Shown piece after piece: positions 1-9,633 of a stretch of 46,810 bases of DNA. The first letter of the stretch is position 1. Every line of letters begins with the position of its first letter. This DNA is from Candidatus Falkowbacteria bacterium RIFOXYA2_FULL_38_12. GTDB taxonomy: Bacteria > Patescibacteriota > Patescibacteriia > XYB2-FULL-38-15. Under the pieces are notes generated by a model that worked only from the letters and a program-made list of their open reading frames with translations, was not told the DNA's origin and did not search any database. The stretch is from positions 1-46,810 of the forward strand of contig MFGA01000023.1 of NCBI GenBank assembly GCA_001778095.1. Reading direction: 5' to 3'. Made by a program: the position numbers and the translations under genes.

Positions 1-134
1 GTATTGCGAAATTTTCGCTTTACTTAGCCACATAACTCCATTGTATCATAGAGTTATCTGGTCTAGAGCCTATATATATATGCTTTAATTGGGTCAACAA
101 ATCTCCTTCTGGAGATAAACAAACGAGGAATAAA

Positions 135-500
135 ATGCCAAATTGGAGAGAAGAGGCCTCGGAAGAGGCAAAACGGGAGACATTAGGTGCGGTACGGTGG
201 AGCCAAGAGGTAGACACCTACCTCTGGTACGAGATCGGCGACGTCAGCCGACTGACCAAGGACGAAATCGGCGACATCGTCGCCGAGAACTTCGTGAGCA
301 AGGTCGGCTTCGGAGATGTCGAGCTTCACAGGAGTGCCCAGCTCCCCGGTGGGCCGACGCTCCTGCGGTTGCGTGGCACGCTCCGCCTCCGCCCGTCGCT
401 GACGCTCCGCGGTCGCTACTGCCCGCTCTACCAGGTGGGACATGGCAGTGACGCCGATTGCGTCAACTTCCATGACCTGTGGGGTAGTACACCCACCTAA
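135..500 (+). CDS. hypothetical protein (GC-rich ORF; may instead be a structured RNA locus)
   Basis: ORF with RBS-like GAGG 8 nt upstream of ATG (acgaggaataaaATG) and GC-ending codons in its first half; the second half looks low-complexity and other frames are also open. Confidence 0.3.
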   Translation: MPNWREEASEEAKRETLGAVRWSQEVDTYLWYEIGDVSRLTKDEIGDIVAENFVSKVGFGDVELHRSAQLPGGPTLLRLRGTLRLRPSLTLRGRYCPLYQVGHGSDADCVNFHDLWGSTPT

Positions 501-533
501 CTGACCCCTCCCTAACAACACCAAAACAGCGAA

Positions 534-569
534 GACCCGTCGACTAAACATCAGGCGGGTCATTTTTTT
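534..569 (+). terminator. Rho-independent terminator
   Basis: GACCCGTC...GGCGGGTC stem followed by A then T7. Confidence 0.6.
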
Positions 570-1158
570 ATTCCAAAATCAACTCCCCTTTTCCGCAAAC
601 TTTTCCCAGTCCGGCGGCATTGGCTTCGTCGGTGTCAATGTGCGCTGATTTTTTGAAGTTTGGTTTGACGCGAACAACAATATTTTCAAAAACTAATCCT
701 CTCTCACCAATAACTTTTATTTTCACTAAATCATTATTCTTTAAATTTAATTCGTCCGCTTCCTTGGGATTCAGATGAAGATGCCTTTTGGCAATAATTA
801 CCCCTTCTTTTAATTCAATTTCCCCTACCGGTCCCGCGATTTTCGCCCCGGCTGATCCGGCGACATCTCCGGAAAGGCGAAGAGGCACGTCAATGCCGAC
901 AAAAAAACAATCCGAGTAAGATAATTCCACTTGCGTTTTTTCGCGAATTGGACCAACTACTCTTAATTTCTCTATTGTATTTTTTGGGCCGATTAAAGTC
1001 ACCGTTTCTTCCGAGGCAAACTCGCCTTCTTGAGAAAGGTCTTTTTTTATTTTTAGTTCATATCCCGAACCAAAAAGTTTGTCTAAATCTTCGCGACATA
1101 AGTGGATATGGCGGGCGGAGATTTCTATTGGGATTTTAGTAGTCATATTTTTATTCAA
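568..1158 (-). CDS. pduL: PduL-type phosphate acyltransferase
   Basis: IPIEISARHIHLCREDL and IIAKRHLHLNPKEADELNL motifs typical of PduL. Confidence 0.85.
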   Translation of the reverse strand: MNKNMTTKIPIEISARHIHLCREDLDKLFGSGYELKIKKDLSQEGEFASEETVTLIGPKNTIEKLRVVGPIREKTQVELSYSDCFFVGIDVPLRLSGDVAGSAGAKIAGPVGEIELKEGVIIAKRHLHLNPKEADELNLKNNDLVKIKVIGERGLVFENIVVRVKPNFKKSAHIDTDEANAAGLGKVCGKGELILE

Positions 1159-1159
1159 T

Positions 1160-1253
1160 TTCCCCTCCCTTGAGGGGAGGGGTTAGGGGAGGGTGAAAAT
1201 CTTTGTCTACTACCCCACCCCCTCCTTGCCTCCCCCCCCTCAAGGGGGAAGAA
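1160..1253. repeat. C/G-rich long inverted repeat, family A copy 1
   Basis: tcccctcccttgaggggaggggttaggggagggtga ... ccaccccctccttgcctcccccccctcaaggggga; near-identical left arm at 41517. Confidence 0.85.
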
Positions 1254-1262
1254 CGCTAAAAT

Positions 1263-2270
1263 TTAATTCATCAATTTCTCCGCCTCGCTCCTCGTCAAAA
1301 GCGGATTTTGCGCGCCAATCCCGGAGACATTATGGGCGCTATTTATTGCTCCAAGCTTTAAGGCTTTATCTATATCGTTATAGATAATATTGCCCGCCAA
1401 AAAACTGGCGCAAAAAGAATCTCCCGCCCCAGTCGTGTCGCGGATAATTTTTTCCTGATCAAAAGCCTCTATATGATAAAGATTTTCTTTTTCCCACGCC
1501 CAAGCGCCATTACCGCCATCAGTTATTACAATCATTTTAGGACAGTATTTACCCAAAACACCAAACAAATTTTTTACTTCATTTAGCCATTTCGGACTCA
1601 TTCCGCCATTTTTTTCTTCAGTCATGACAAGTTCAATCGCTTCGTCTTTATTCAAAAAAAGGATATCTGTTTTGGCTAAATATTTTTTTAAATTTTTTAA
1701 ACCCGCTCTAATTTGCGCCGATCCCAGATTCCAAGCAAAACTATTTTGCGGTTTGAGATAATCTATAATTTTATCGCTTGTCACTTGCCAGTTTTTTTCG
1801 GAAACAGAAGCTAAGTAAATCCAATCGAAATTTAATTTTTCAAATGACTTATTCAACAAAAAATTATTATTGGCTCCCCGCTCTAAAAATGCAATATGGT
1901 CATCGGTCGCACTCGGGGCGATAATAAATGAAATTCCGGTTTTTTCTTTTTTTCCAACCTGAACAAAATCTGTATTCACCTTATTCTTTTTTAAATTATT
2001 AACTACTTGCCGTCCATTATCATCATCTCCGACTCGAACGGCAACACTGGCTGATATTCCCAGTCGCGATAAAGCCACGGCAACGTTAGCCGCTCCACCA
2101 CCAAAACCAAAATTAGTTTCTTCGGAGGTTATTTTTGCCCCATTTTCAAAGCCGATTAATTTTTGCCGGATAGGATCAAACGGATTACTGACCATTTTGC
2201 CTTCGCCAACGGCAAAAGTAATATCAATAGTTGCGCCACCGAGAACCAATACCTTGTTATTTTTCTTCAT
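1263..2270 (-). CDS. PfkB-family carbohydrate kinase
   Basis: N-terminal GGATIDITF, GGGAANVAVALSRLG and C-terminal DTTGAGDSFCASF motifs. Confidence 0.9.
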   Translation of the reverse strand: MKKNNKVLVLGGATIDITFAVGEGKMVSNPFDPIRQKLIGFENGAKITSEETNFGFGGGAANVAVALSRLGISASVAVRVGDDDNGRQVVNNLKKNKVNTDFVQVGKKEKTGISFIIAPSATDDHIAFLERGANNNFLLNKSFEKLNFDWIYLASVSEKNWQVTSDKIIDYLKPQNSFAWNLGSAQIRAGLKNLKKYLAKTDILFLNKDEAIELVMTEEKNGGMSPKWLNEVKNLFGVLGKYCPKMIVITDGGNGAWAWEKENLYHIEAFDQEKIIRDTTGAGDSFCASFLAGNIIYNDIDKALKLGAINSAHNVSGIGAQNPLLTRSEAEKLMN

Positions 2271-2284
2271 AACTCTTTGACCTA

Positions 2285-2581
2285 TTACCTTTTTATTTTT
2301 TTCAATTGAGCCACCAATTTATCTTTAGCGAGATCAACAGCTTCAACTATGGTGTGGTCATCCTCGCTTACGAGCAATGTCTCTTTGGGCAATTTTAATT
2401 CCATAGAAACCTTATAAGCGCTTTTGGTGGCAAATCTTTCGGCTTTAATCTTCAAAAATATTTCATTCTCCCCGTATTTCCCGGAAAATCTATTTATTTG
2501 CTCAATTTTTTCACCGATATAATCTTCAAATATTTTCTTTTCGGTCTGAGAGAAATTCTTAAAGAAAAATGATGTTTTCAT
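2285..2581 (-). CDS. short HPF/RaiA (S30AE)-like ribosome-associated protein
   Basis: Length and pattern KTSFFFKNFSQTEK...AVDLAKDKLVAQLKK resemble S30AE. Confidence 0.6.
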   Translation of the reverse strand: MKTSFFFKNFSQTEKKIFEDYIGEKIEQINRFSGKYGENEIFLKIKAERFATKSAYKVSMELKLPKETLLVSEDDHTIVEAVDLAKDKLVAQLKKIKR

Positions 2582-2664
2582 AACTTTTGTTTTATTAGAC
2601 CTATTAATTAGACTGCTAATTTCTATATTATATCACTAGAAACCTTTATTATCCATAGTTTATT

Positions 2665-3225
2665 TTAGCGAAAATTAACGGGAATGGTAAGAAAATCGTC
2701 ATGTTCGGGTAAACCGGAAGGATTATCCTTTTCAAGAATTAAATCACCGGTTTGCGCATTTTCGCTGTCAAAATCCAGCTCCACGCTAAACGGAACAAAC
2801 TCTTCGGTCATCCACTCGCCTTCCGCCGTGGCTATTCCGGAAGATAGCAATTTCCCCTCTCTACCGATTAATTTAATTGGAAAAGATGCTTCAAAAAACC
2901 AGTATCCGCGAGCCCGTCCGGTTATTTTGAGAGGACTGCTGATTACGGCGTTTGGCCTTGGGGAATCAACAACAATCAAATCTGTTTTCTCCAGCTCATT
3001 GCCGATATATTCGACAAAAACTTTTCCCGAAGAATCTCGGCATTGCCTCGGATAAATTTCCATAACAATATTGTTGGCCGCAACGCATTCTTCGAAGGTT
3101 TCGATACTCGCCTTTTCTTCATTGCCTCCTCTTAAAAAATCAATTCCTCCCAGTTTAAAAAGCAAGAATAATCCTACTCCAATCAAGGCCAAAAAAAGAA
3201 CTACCAATAAAAGATTTTTTTTCAT
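2665..3225 (-). CDS. membrane-anchored Gmad2 immunoglobulin-like domain protein
   Basis: N-terminal TM segment; IVVDSPRPNAVISSPLKITGRARGYWFFEASFPIKL...GEWMTEEFVPFSVELDF is Gmad2-like. Confidence 0.75.
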   Translation of the reverse strand: MKKNLLLVVLFLALIGVGLFLLFKLGGIDFLRGGNEEKASIETFEECVAANNIVMEIYPRQCRDSSGKVFVEYIGNELEKTDLIVVDSPRPNAVISSPLKITGRARGYWFFEASFPIKLIGREGKLLSSGIATAEGEWMTEEFVPFSVELDFDSENAQTGDLILEKDNPSGLPEHDDFLTIPVNFR

Positions 3226-3240
3226 ATTATTTGATTAAAT

Positions 3241-3371
3241 TCTAAATTCGAAATCCTAAACTCTAAACAAATTAAAAATACTAATTTTCAAAATTTCAAA
3301 CAATTGTTTTGAACATTGGAATTTTGGTCATTAGATATTGTTTAGGATTTAGTGCTTAGGATTTAGGATTT
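3241..3371. repeat. AT-rich foldback intergenic repeat
   Basis: tctaaattcgaaatcctaaact ... caaacaattgttttgaac ... ttaggatttagtgcttaggattta, dyad centred on CAATTG. Confidence 0.65.
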
Positions 3372-3587
3372 TATTATTTCTATAACCTTTTGCCTCGAAG
3401 TATATCCTGAAACAATCCTGACCGAAGCGCGCGGAACGTTAAAAAAACCAGCGACAGCTTTTATTATTGCTTCATTGGCCAATCCTTTTATTGGCGGCTC
3501 TTTAACTGAAACCGTATAATGGCTTTCATCCATCTTTTCAATTTTTTCTTCTCTGGCGCTTGGTTTTGCTTGGACAAATATTTTCAT
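3363..3587 (-). CDS. DUF167/YggU family protein
   Basis: MKIFVQAKPSAREEKIE...VKEPPIKGLANEAIIKAVAGFFNVPRASVRIVSGYTSRQKVIEI. Confidence 0.85.
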   Translation of the reverse strand: MKIFVQAKPSAREEKIEKMDESHYTVSVKEPPIKGLANEAIIKAVAGFFNVPRASVRIVSGYTSRQKVIEIIKS

Positions 3588-3588
3588 T

Positions 3589-4293
3589 TTAGTTTAAAAT
3601 CAAATGCGAAGCTATGATGGCTGCCGTTTCCGCTCGAAGAATTAGACTTCCCATGCTTATTATTTTAAAGTTATTTTCTTTGGCAAAAATTATTTCCGAT
3701 TCATCCCATCCTCCTTCCGGACCAATCATGATGCCTATTAATTGTTTGGTTTTTTTCGGACCGAAAACATCGTAAAAATTATTTCCTCGCGGATCAAAAA
3801 TAACATTAAGATCATTGCTCGCCGCCTGCAAGACAGCTTTTTTAAATTCTTTCGGTTCGCCGAGAATCGGAACTATTCCTCTTCCTGATTGTTCTGCGGC
3901 TTCATGAATTATTTTTTCCAAACGATTTCGCTTGAAAGAAAACTTTACTGTTCTTTTGGTAATAAGGGGAACTATCGCGGCAATGCCTATTTCCGTGGCC
4001 TTTTCCGCCACAATTTCAAAATTTTCTTTTTTTAAAACCGCGCAATACAAGGTCGCTCTTGTCTCCGGCTCATTCTTATTCTTATTTTTTTCCAAAATTT
4101 TTACTTCCAGTTTATTTTTTTCAAATTTATTTATCAAAGCCAGCGCCTCATTTTCCTTGCCGTCTCCCAAAATAATTTTATCGCCCGCGCCCAGACGCAA
4201 AACATTTTTTATCTGATTAAAAATTTCTTTATCGGAAATGACAAAGGAATCATCACTAAAATCAAAATTTCTAATAAAACGATGTAATCTCAT
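3589..4293 (-). CDS. rsmE: 16S rRNA (uracil1498-N3)-methyltransferase
   Basis: MRLHRFI start, EKATEIG, IGPEGGWDESEI, LGSLILRAETAAI-type motif. Confidence 0.9.
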   Translation of the reverse strand: MRLHRFIRNFDFSDDSFVISDKEIFNQIKNVLRLGAGDKIILGDGKENEALALINKFEKNKLEVKILEKNKNKNEPETRATLYCAVLKKENFEIVAEKATEIGIAAIVPLITKRTVKFSFKRNRLEKIIHEAAEQSGRGIVPILGEPKEFKKAVLQAASNDLNVIFDPRGNNFYDVFGPKKTKQLIGIMIGPEGGWDESEIIFAKENNFKIISMGSLILRAETAAIIASHLILN

Positions 4294-4295
4294 TT

Positions 4296-5318
4296 TTACT
4301 TTGCGCTAAAAATATTTCTTCCGGCCAGTTGGCCACAGGCTCCTTTAATACCCCTTCCGAAGCGCTGTCTTTCCGTTACGGTTATTCCCGCCTTTGTTAA
4401 ATAATCTTTAAACTTTTTAACTTGTTCTGTTGTTGATGGCCTAAACACGCCGGTGGGATTATAGGAAATAAGATTGACAAAGAATAATTGATTGTCCATT
4501 TTATTAAATAATTCAACCAGCTCTCGCGCGTCTTTCAATGAATCGTTTATTTTATCAATCATCAAATATTCAAACATCACTCTTCTGTTGGTTGCCTCAA
4601 TGTATCTGTCAACCGATTCCATAATATTCTTTAAATAATTCTTTTTATTGGCGGGGATTATTTCCGAACGCAGGCGATCGTTTGGCGCGTGCAAGGAAAT
4701 GGCTAGATTTATTTGCAACGGCTCTTTTATTATTTTTTTGATGCCCTCAATAATGCCAACCGTGGAAATGGAAATGTGCCTGGCGCCGATATTTAATCCG
4801 TCGTTACTGTTTATAATATAAACCGCGCCAATAACATTATCGTAATTTAAAAAAGGTTCACCCATCCCCATAAAAACAACGCCGTCAACTCTTTCATTTT
4901 CTTTTTTTAAGAATCTGGCTACCAAGAGGACTTGACTGACTATCTCCATAGCTTCAAGATTTCTTTTAAAACCGATTTTCCCCGTGGCGCAAAAAAGGCA
5001 TCCGACCGGACAACCGACAGCCGAAGAAACGCAAACCGTATTTCTACCGTCAGCGTGACGCATCAACACTGTTTCCGTTTCCAAACCATCATCCAAAGTA
5101 ACAAGAAATCTTGTAACCATTTCTTCTTTCGCGTCAAAAATCTCCGACTTTATAAAAAGCGGATATTCTTTATTAAGCTGTTCTCGAAGATTGATCGACA
5201 AGCTTGTCGCTTCATTCCAATCTCCGATTAGATGCTTAAAAAGCGCCTCTTTAACTTGTTTTAATTTAAAAGGCGGTTCGTCTTTCAATATTTTCTCCAG
5301 TGTTTTTAGGCTTAGCAT
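4296..5318 (-). CDS. rlmN: 23S rRNA (adenine2503-C2)-methyltransferase, radical SAM
   Basis: CPVGCLFCATGKIGFKRNL, VVFMGMGEPFLNYDNV, LAISLHAPNDRLRSEIIPAN, GACGQLAG. Confidence 0.95.
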   Translation of the reverse strand: MLSLKTLEKILKDEPPFKLKQVKEALFKHLIGDWNEATSLSINLREQLNKEYPLFIKSEIFDAKEEMVTRFLVTLDDGLETETVLMRHADGRNTVCVSSAVGCPVGCLFCATGKIGFKRNLEAMEIVSQVLLVARFLKKENERVDGVVFMGMGEPFLNYDNVIGAVYIINSNDGLNIGARHISISTVGIIEGIKKIIKEPLQINLAISLHAPNDRLRSEIIPANKKNYLKNIMESVDRYIEATNRRVMFEYLMIDKINDSLKDARELVELFNKMDNQLFFVNLISYNPTGVFRPSTTEQVKKFKDYLTKAGITVTERQRFGRGIKGACGQLAGRNIFSAK

Positions 5319-5319
5319 T

Positions 5320-5922
5320 TTATGGTTGAAGAATATCCTCTGTTCTTCCGTTTATAGAAATTATAACTTCATTAACTTCGGAAAATTGTTTTATCGTTTC
5401 TCTAATTTGCGAACTTATAGCGGCAACACGACAAGATCCACCGACTTGAAATTCAAGAGTTTCATTGAAATCAATTTTTGCCACGCCGTCCTTAATCTCA
5501 AAGCTTTGAATTTTTACTCCATTTGGAATACTTGTTATAAAACCGTTCTCCTTTTCTTCGTCAGTTGGTCCGAGCAATAAAGCTTCCACCGCATCTTTGA
5601 TTAAGTTTTCTGTCTTTAAAATTTTTCTTTCCGTTGAAAAGGTTTTATTGCAATCCATAACTTGCGGATCAAGTTTTGTGTTGGTAAAAAATAGTTTGAT
5701 CGTAGCTAAATCTTCTGAATTACTGTCTGGCGGGAGCTGTTCACATTTTTTGTTCGGGGGTCCGGCAGACGGCGTGCCATGCTTTATCCATTCTCCGTTC
5801 TGGCAAATCCAATCATCCTCATTGCCAAACAAGCGGATAAAACCGAAAACTACAATCAGTGTGAAAATAACTACGGCAAAAAATTTTAAAATTGTTTTTA
5901 GCATAATTGATTTATTTTTCAT
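5320..5922 (-). CDS. GerMN domain protein (lipo/membrane protein)
   Basis: N-terminal TM; IKLFFTNTK...ALLLGPTDEEK...IPNGVKIQSFEIKDGVAKIDFNETL. Confidence 0.8.
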   Translation of the reverse strand: MKNKSIMLKTILKFFAVVIFTLIVVFGFIRLFGNEDDWICQNGEWIKHGTPSAGPPNKKCEQLPPDSNSEDLATIKLFFTNTKLDPQVMDCNKTFSTERKILKTENLIKDAVEALLLGPTDEEKENGFITSIPNGVKIQSFEIKDGVAKIDFNETLEFQVGGSCRVAAISSQIRETIKQFSEVNEVIISINGRTEDILQP

Positions 5923-6682
5923 TTTCTTTAACCGATTTTATGTAAGCGCAATAATCGCAATTGAGACCAGCCGAAGGAATTTTTGCTTCGGATAAACACT
6001 TATGGGCCTCTAAAATTTTTCCCTCTACCCAACTATCATCGCCCTTGTAAGGAATCAAGGATATATCAAATTCCAGTTTCGCGTCAAAAGCCTCTCTGTC
6101 TGTCTGCCCGTTGCAATAAACAAAGTAGCCCGTGTTGGAAACCTTAAGATTGTTATTTCTTAAAAGCCATTGATATATTTCCATCTGTCTCTTGTAACCA
6201 CCCTGCCAATCTTTATTCAAAGAGTCTATTTTTTCCGCCTTGCTCGTCGCTTTGTAGTCAACAACGATATACTCCCCTTTCTTATTCTGCCAAAGATCGT
6301 CAATCGCGCCAAAAATCAATAAATTGGTTGCTTTGTGAAGATATTGCACTCCGGTAAAATTATACCTCCATTCGGCAAGCTTTTCGTGGCCAATCGGACG
6401 AGCATCAATCCCGTATTTCTCGATTAAGGGGTGTTTTTCATTCTTAGCTCGATGAATATCAAATTCTTTCTTTAAAAGGGCGTCAACCGCAGAATTTAGA
6501 GAAAAGGGGTACCCTGGAGGCCTAGCTACTCCCAGCTTCCGGTCTAAATAGAAGCATCTGGGGCAATCTACAAATAGCTCTATCTTTGACCTGCTTAGTT
6601 TGAAGGGTTCCTTTGCTTTTGGGTCAAAAAGCCCTTTTGTTCTTTTTGAGCTATAATATTGAAACATAATCAAAAATGCCAC
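5912..6682 (-). CDS. PD-(D/E)XK nuclease superfamily (RecB/Cas4-like) protein
   Basis: LSRSKIELFVDCPRCFYLDRKLGV; IVVDYKATSK nuclease motif; C-terminal NCDYCAYIK cysteines. Confidence 0.8.
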   Translation of the reverse strand: MAFLIMFQYYSSKRTKGLFDPKAKEPFKLSRSKIELFVDCPRCFYLDRKLGVARPPGYPFSLNSAVDALLKKEFDIHRAKNEKHPLIEKYGIDARPIGHEKLAEWRYNFTGVQYLHKATNLLIFGAIDDLWQNKKGEYIVVDYKATSKAEKIDSLNKDWQGGYKRQMEIYQWLLRNNNLKVSNTGYFVYCNGQTDREAFDAKLEFDISLIPYKGDDSWVEGKILEAHKCLSEAKIPSAGLNCDYCAYIKSVKENEK

Positions 6683-6736
6683 TACTACTTATACTGTAAT
6701 AATGGCATTTTTTAGGAATATTTGCAAAAAATTACT

Positions 6737-7036
6737 TTATTTTTTGCTCTGCTCTTTTTTCTTAACAATCTTTCTTACAACGATATAAACGACAAAAGCT
6801 AAAATCAAAAAATGCAACAGCTCCCCGAGAAACGCGCCCCAGCGGAGACTTATGGGGCCAAGTTGAAGCACTGCTTCTTGCCAAGCGATTCCCGATAATA
6901 GCGGATTGAGCAAGGGCATTACTATATCATCAACCAATGACTTAGCTAAACTATTGGAAGCCGCGCCCATCACAAAGGCAATGGCAATTCCAACTACATT
7001 ATATTCTTTAATAAACGCTAAAAAATCTTTGAGCAT
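6737..7036 (-). CDS. mscL: large-conductance mechanosensitive channel
   Basis: FLAFIKEYNVVGIAIAFVMGAASNSLAKSLVDDIVMPLL...LLHFLILAFVVYIVVR. Confidence 0.9.
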   Translation of the reverse strand: MLKDFLAFIKEYNVVGIAIAFVMGAASNSLAKSLVDDIVMPLLNPLLSGIAWQEAVLQLGPISLRWGAFLGELLHFLILAFVVYIVVRKIVKKKEQSKK

Positions 7037-7068
7037 AGTATTTGCTTTTGAGATTATACAATCTTTAA

Positions 7069-8058
7069 TTATTCTCTACCCTTATTTCTTCTTTTTCTAA
7101 AAAACCTAACAGCTGCAATAATAACCAAAACAACCAACGCAATCGGCAAACAAATAAAGGCTAGCCAAATTAGAATATTCACAAATCCTTGAAACATTCT
7201 CACCATTGCCGAAAAAGCTATTTTAATCGTATCCAGCGGTCTCCATTCGGAGGTAGGTATTCTAATAGTCGGCTCTTCGGATAAAGTAATTTCTATTGTT
7301 GCCAAATCGGTCAAGTTGGACAGATATTTAATTCTTCCTTCAATCCCCTCAATCTGTCCTCTGATGTTAAATAAATATTCATTAACTTTCAAAATATCCT
7401 CTATCTTCTTCGCGGTTTTCAAAATTTCCTGATATTGTCCTTCTTCTATTCGTAAATTTTTCAGTCGGGCTTCCATGTCAACAAATTCTTCGGTCACGTC
7501 AACTCCCGACAAGCTTTCGGATTGGACAACCTCTGCCATTTTTTTAAGCTCATTTATACTTTTTTCAAAATCTTTTACCGGAACGCGAATCGTAACTGTT
7601 CCATATTGCGTTTCGTCGTCTCGTGTTCTTATGTCAGAGCTGGAAATAAAACCTTTTTTATCGCCAAGCATCAAAGATATTTGATCAATGGTTTCACTAA
7701 TTTTTTTAACAACCAAATTCAATCTGGCCGATTTTATTACTCTCTGTTCTTCTATGGAATTTTGACCTGAAGAAACTGCCGTTTGTCCTTCTGCGGCAAG
7801 CATAAACGCGGCTTCTTGCCTTTCTCCTACAAAACTTTCGCTGGGAGCAGGGGCATGAGCTGCCATATCATAAGCCTTAGGAGAAACTACTTCTTGTTCG
7901 TAACCTCTAGAAAATCCCGACAATCCCGCCGCTTGTTGTTCCTCAAAATAGTTTGCGCCGATCACGCCGGCAATAATCAAAGTAATAATTGGTAAAATAA
8001 TTAGGACTCCAACAACTATTCCCGAAATCAAAATAATTTTTTTGGTTTTTGGTGTCAT
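7069..8058 (-). CDS. DUF4349 domain membrane protein
   Basis: RVIKSARLNLVVKKISETIDQI...YGTVTIRVPVKDFEKSINELKK...DVTEEFVDMEARLKNLRIEEGQYQEIL; TM at both ends. Confidence 0.85.
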   Translation of the reverse strand: MTPKTKKIILISGIVVGVLIILPIITLIIAGVIGANYFEEQQAAGLSGFSRGYEQEVVSPKAYDMAAHAPAPSESFVGERQEAAFMLAAEGQTAVSSGQNSIEEQRVIKSARLNLVVKKISETIDQISLMLGDKKGFISSSDIRTRDDETQYGTVTIRVPVKDFEKSINELKKMAEVVQSESLSGVDVTEEFVDMEARLKNLRIEEGQYQEILKTAKKIEDILKVNEYLFNIRGQIEGIEGRIKYLSNLTDLATIEITLSEEPTIRIPTSEWRPLDTIKIAFSAMVRMFQGFVNILIWLAFICLPIALVVLVIIAAVRFFRKRRNKGRE

Positions 8059-8081
8059 AGTTTTAAAATTAGCTTATTAAT

Positions 8082-8597
8082 TTATATTTTATTGCTTAAA
8101 ATTATCGCCTCTTCTATAAGCTCTAGATTATCCTTTAAACCGTTGCATATTTTCAACTTATGAAAATCTTTAATATCGATCCACTCGGCGAAATCGGCAT
8201 ATTCTTTTTCTTCTTCATCAAAATTATCTTTGGATATTTCACCGCTGATTTTTTTTACTAAAAAATAAATTAACTGGCAGTTCCAATATTCATCTTTATG
8301 TGATGGCGAAAGAGTCGGACGAAAAAAATCGGTTTTAACACGAATAATTTTCATTGGCTCTATTTTAAGGCCGGTCTCTTCAAAAAATTCTCTTTGCAAC
8401 GCTTCTTCCACAGTTTCATAAATTTTTATTCCTCCACCGGGAAAATTATATCCATCCCATTGTTTTGACAACAAGACTTTATTTTCCTCAATCAATATGC
8501 CGTAGACAGACGGCCTAAACCTTAATTCATTTTCACTAACTTCATATTTATTATTGTCTCCGTCTCGACAGATTATTTTTTTTATTTTTTCTTCCAT
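8082..8597 (-). CDS. NUDIX hydrolase
   Basis: Nudix box GGGIKIYETVEEALQREFFEETGL. Confidence 0.9.
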   Translation of the reverse strand: MEEKIKKIICRDGDNNKYEVSENELRFRPSVYGILIEENKVLLSKQWDGYNFPGGGIKIYETVEEALQREFFEETGLKIEPMKIIRVKTDFFRPTLSPSHKDEYWNCQLIYFLVKKISGEISKDNFDEEEKEYADFAEWIDIKDFHKLKICNGLKDNLELIEEAIILSNKI

Positions 8598-8601
8598 AAA
8601 A

Positions 8602-9615
8602 TTATTGCTCCATTTCTAAAATATATTCACCCTTGTTTGCCGCCCTATTGGCCTCCATTCTCTTTGTAAATTCTTTTTGAGCTTTTGAAATATTTTCGCT
8701 TTTGCCCACCCAAATTTCCAAAGACGGTCCCTGCAATGCTCGGCCAAAGGAAAAACTTATTTTCCAAGGCGAAGGATTTAATTTATTAACCGCGTTTAAA
8801 TTGGTTGTTGCTTGAATTGCCGTTTGCCCTCCGGACAAAAATACAATTCCGGACACTTCCGCAGGCACGGAATTCTTAAAACATCTGATCGTTGCCGCGG
8901 CTATTTCTTCCGGATTTGCTTGTATCTGACAATCTTTTCCCGAGATAACCATGCTTGATTTTAAAATCAAACCATCCAACTGAACTTTCTTTTCGCGTAA
9001 TTCTTCAAAAACTATTTTTAAAACTTTCGTAGTTATTTCTTCGCTTTTTTCCAAATCATGATCTCCGTCCAAGAGCACTTCCGGCTCAACTATCGGCACA
9101 ATTCCCGCTTTTTGGCTCAAGTAAGCGTATTCGGCAAGAATCCGAGCATTTTCCAAAATACAATCGTCTGTCGGCAAATCTTTACCGATTTTTATTACCG
9201 CGCGCCATTTTGAAAAACGCAGTCCCAGTTCATAATATTTTTTCAAACTTTCCAAAAGGCCATCCAAACCTTCCGTAATTTTTTCTTCCGGATGAAGAGG
9301 CATGTCAATGGTCCCCTTATCAACCTTAATGCCGGGAATAATTCCTTTTTCTTTTAACAATTCAATAAACAATTTTCCCGTTGAATCTTTTTGATAAACA
9401 GTTTCGTCAAAAAGAATAACTCCGCTGATATAATTTTCTATTCCTTCTGTCGTCAAAAACAATTCTCTGTATTGTCGACGATTTTCTTCGGTTGATTCCA
9501 ACCCGATTGACTCTAATCTTTTTTTCGCTGTCGGCATACTCTCGTCCGCGGCCAATATTCCTTTGTAATCCGTGATAATTTTTTTGGCGATTGATTGTAA
9601 TGTTTCTTCATTCAT
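8602..9615 (-). CDS. class I fructose-bisphosphate aldolase
   Basis: KGILAADESMPTAKKRLESIGLESTEENRRQYRELF; FLSGGQTAIQATTNLNAVN; SFSFGRALQGPSLEIW. Confidence 0.95.
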   Translation of the reverse strand: MNEETLQSIAKKIITDYKGILAADESMPTAKKRLESIGLESTEENRRQYRELFLTTEGIENYISGVILFDETVYQKDSTGKLFIELLKEKGIIPGIKVDKGTIDMPLHPEEKITEGLDGLLESLKKYYELGLRFSKWRAVIKIGKDLPTDDCILENARILAEYAYLSQKAGIVPIVEPEVLLDGDHDLEKSEEITTKVLKIVFEELREKKVQLDGLILKSSMVISGKDCQIQANPEEIAAATIRCFKNSVPAEVSGIVFLSGGQTAIQATTNLNAVNKLNPSPWKISFSFGRALQGPSLEIWVGKSENISKAQKEFTKRMEANRAANKGEYILEMEQ

Positions 9616-9633
9616 AAAATTGCTATCTCTCCC

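Noticed and set aside
135-569. RNase P RNA or tmRNA as explanation of the GC-rich hairpin segment
   Set aside because: I could not find the conserved RNase P GAGGAAAGTCC-type core or the tmRNA tRNA-like 3' end; left as undetermined.
5912-6682. Cas4 of a CRISPR system
   Set aside because: PD-(D/E)XK nuclease with Cys residues, but no array or other cas genes in the window; called only as RecB/Cas4-like.
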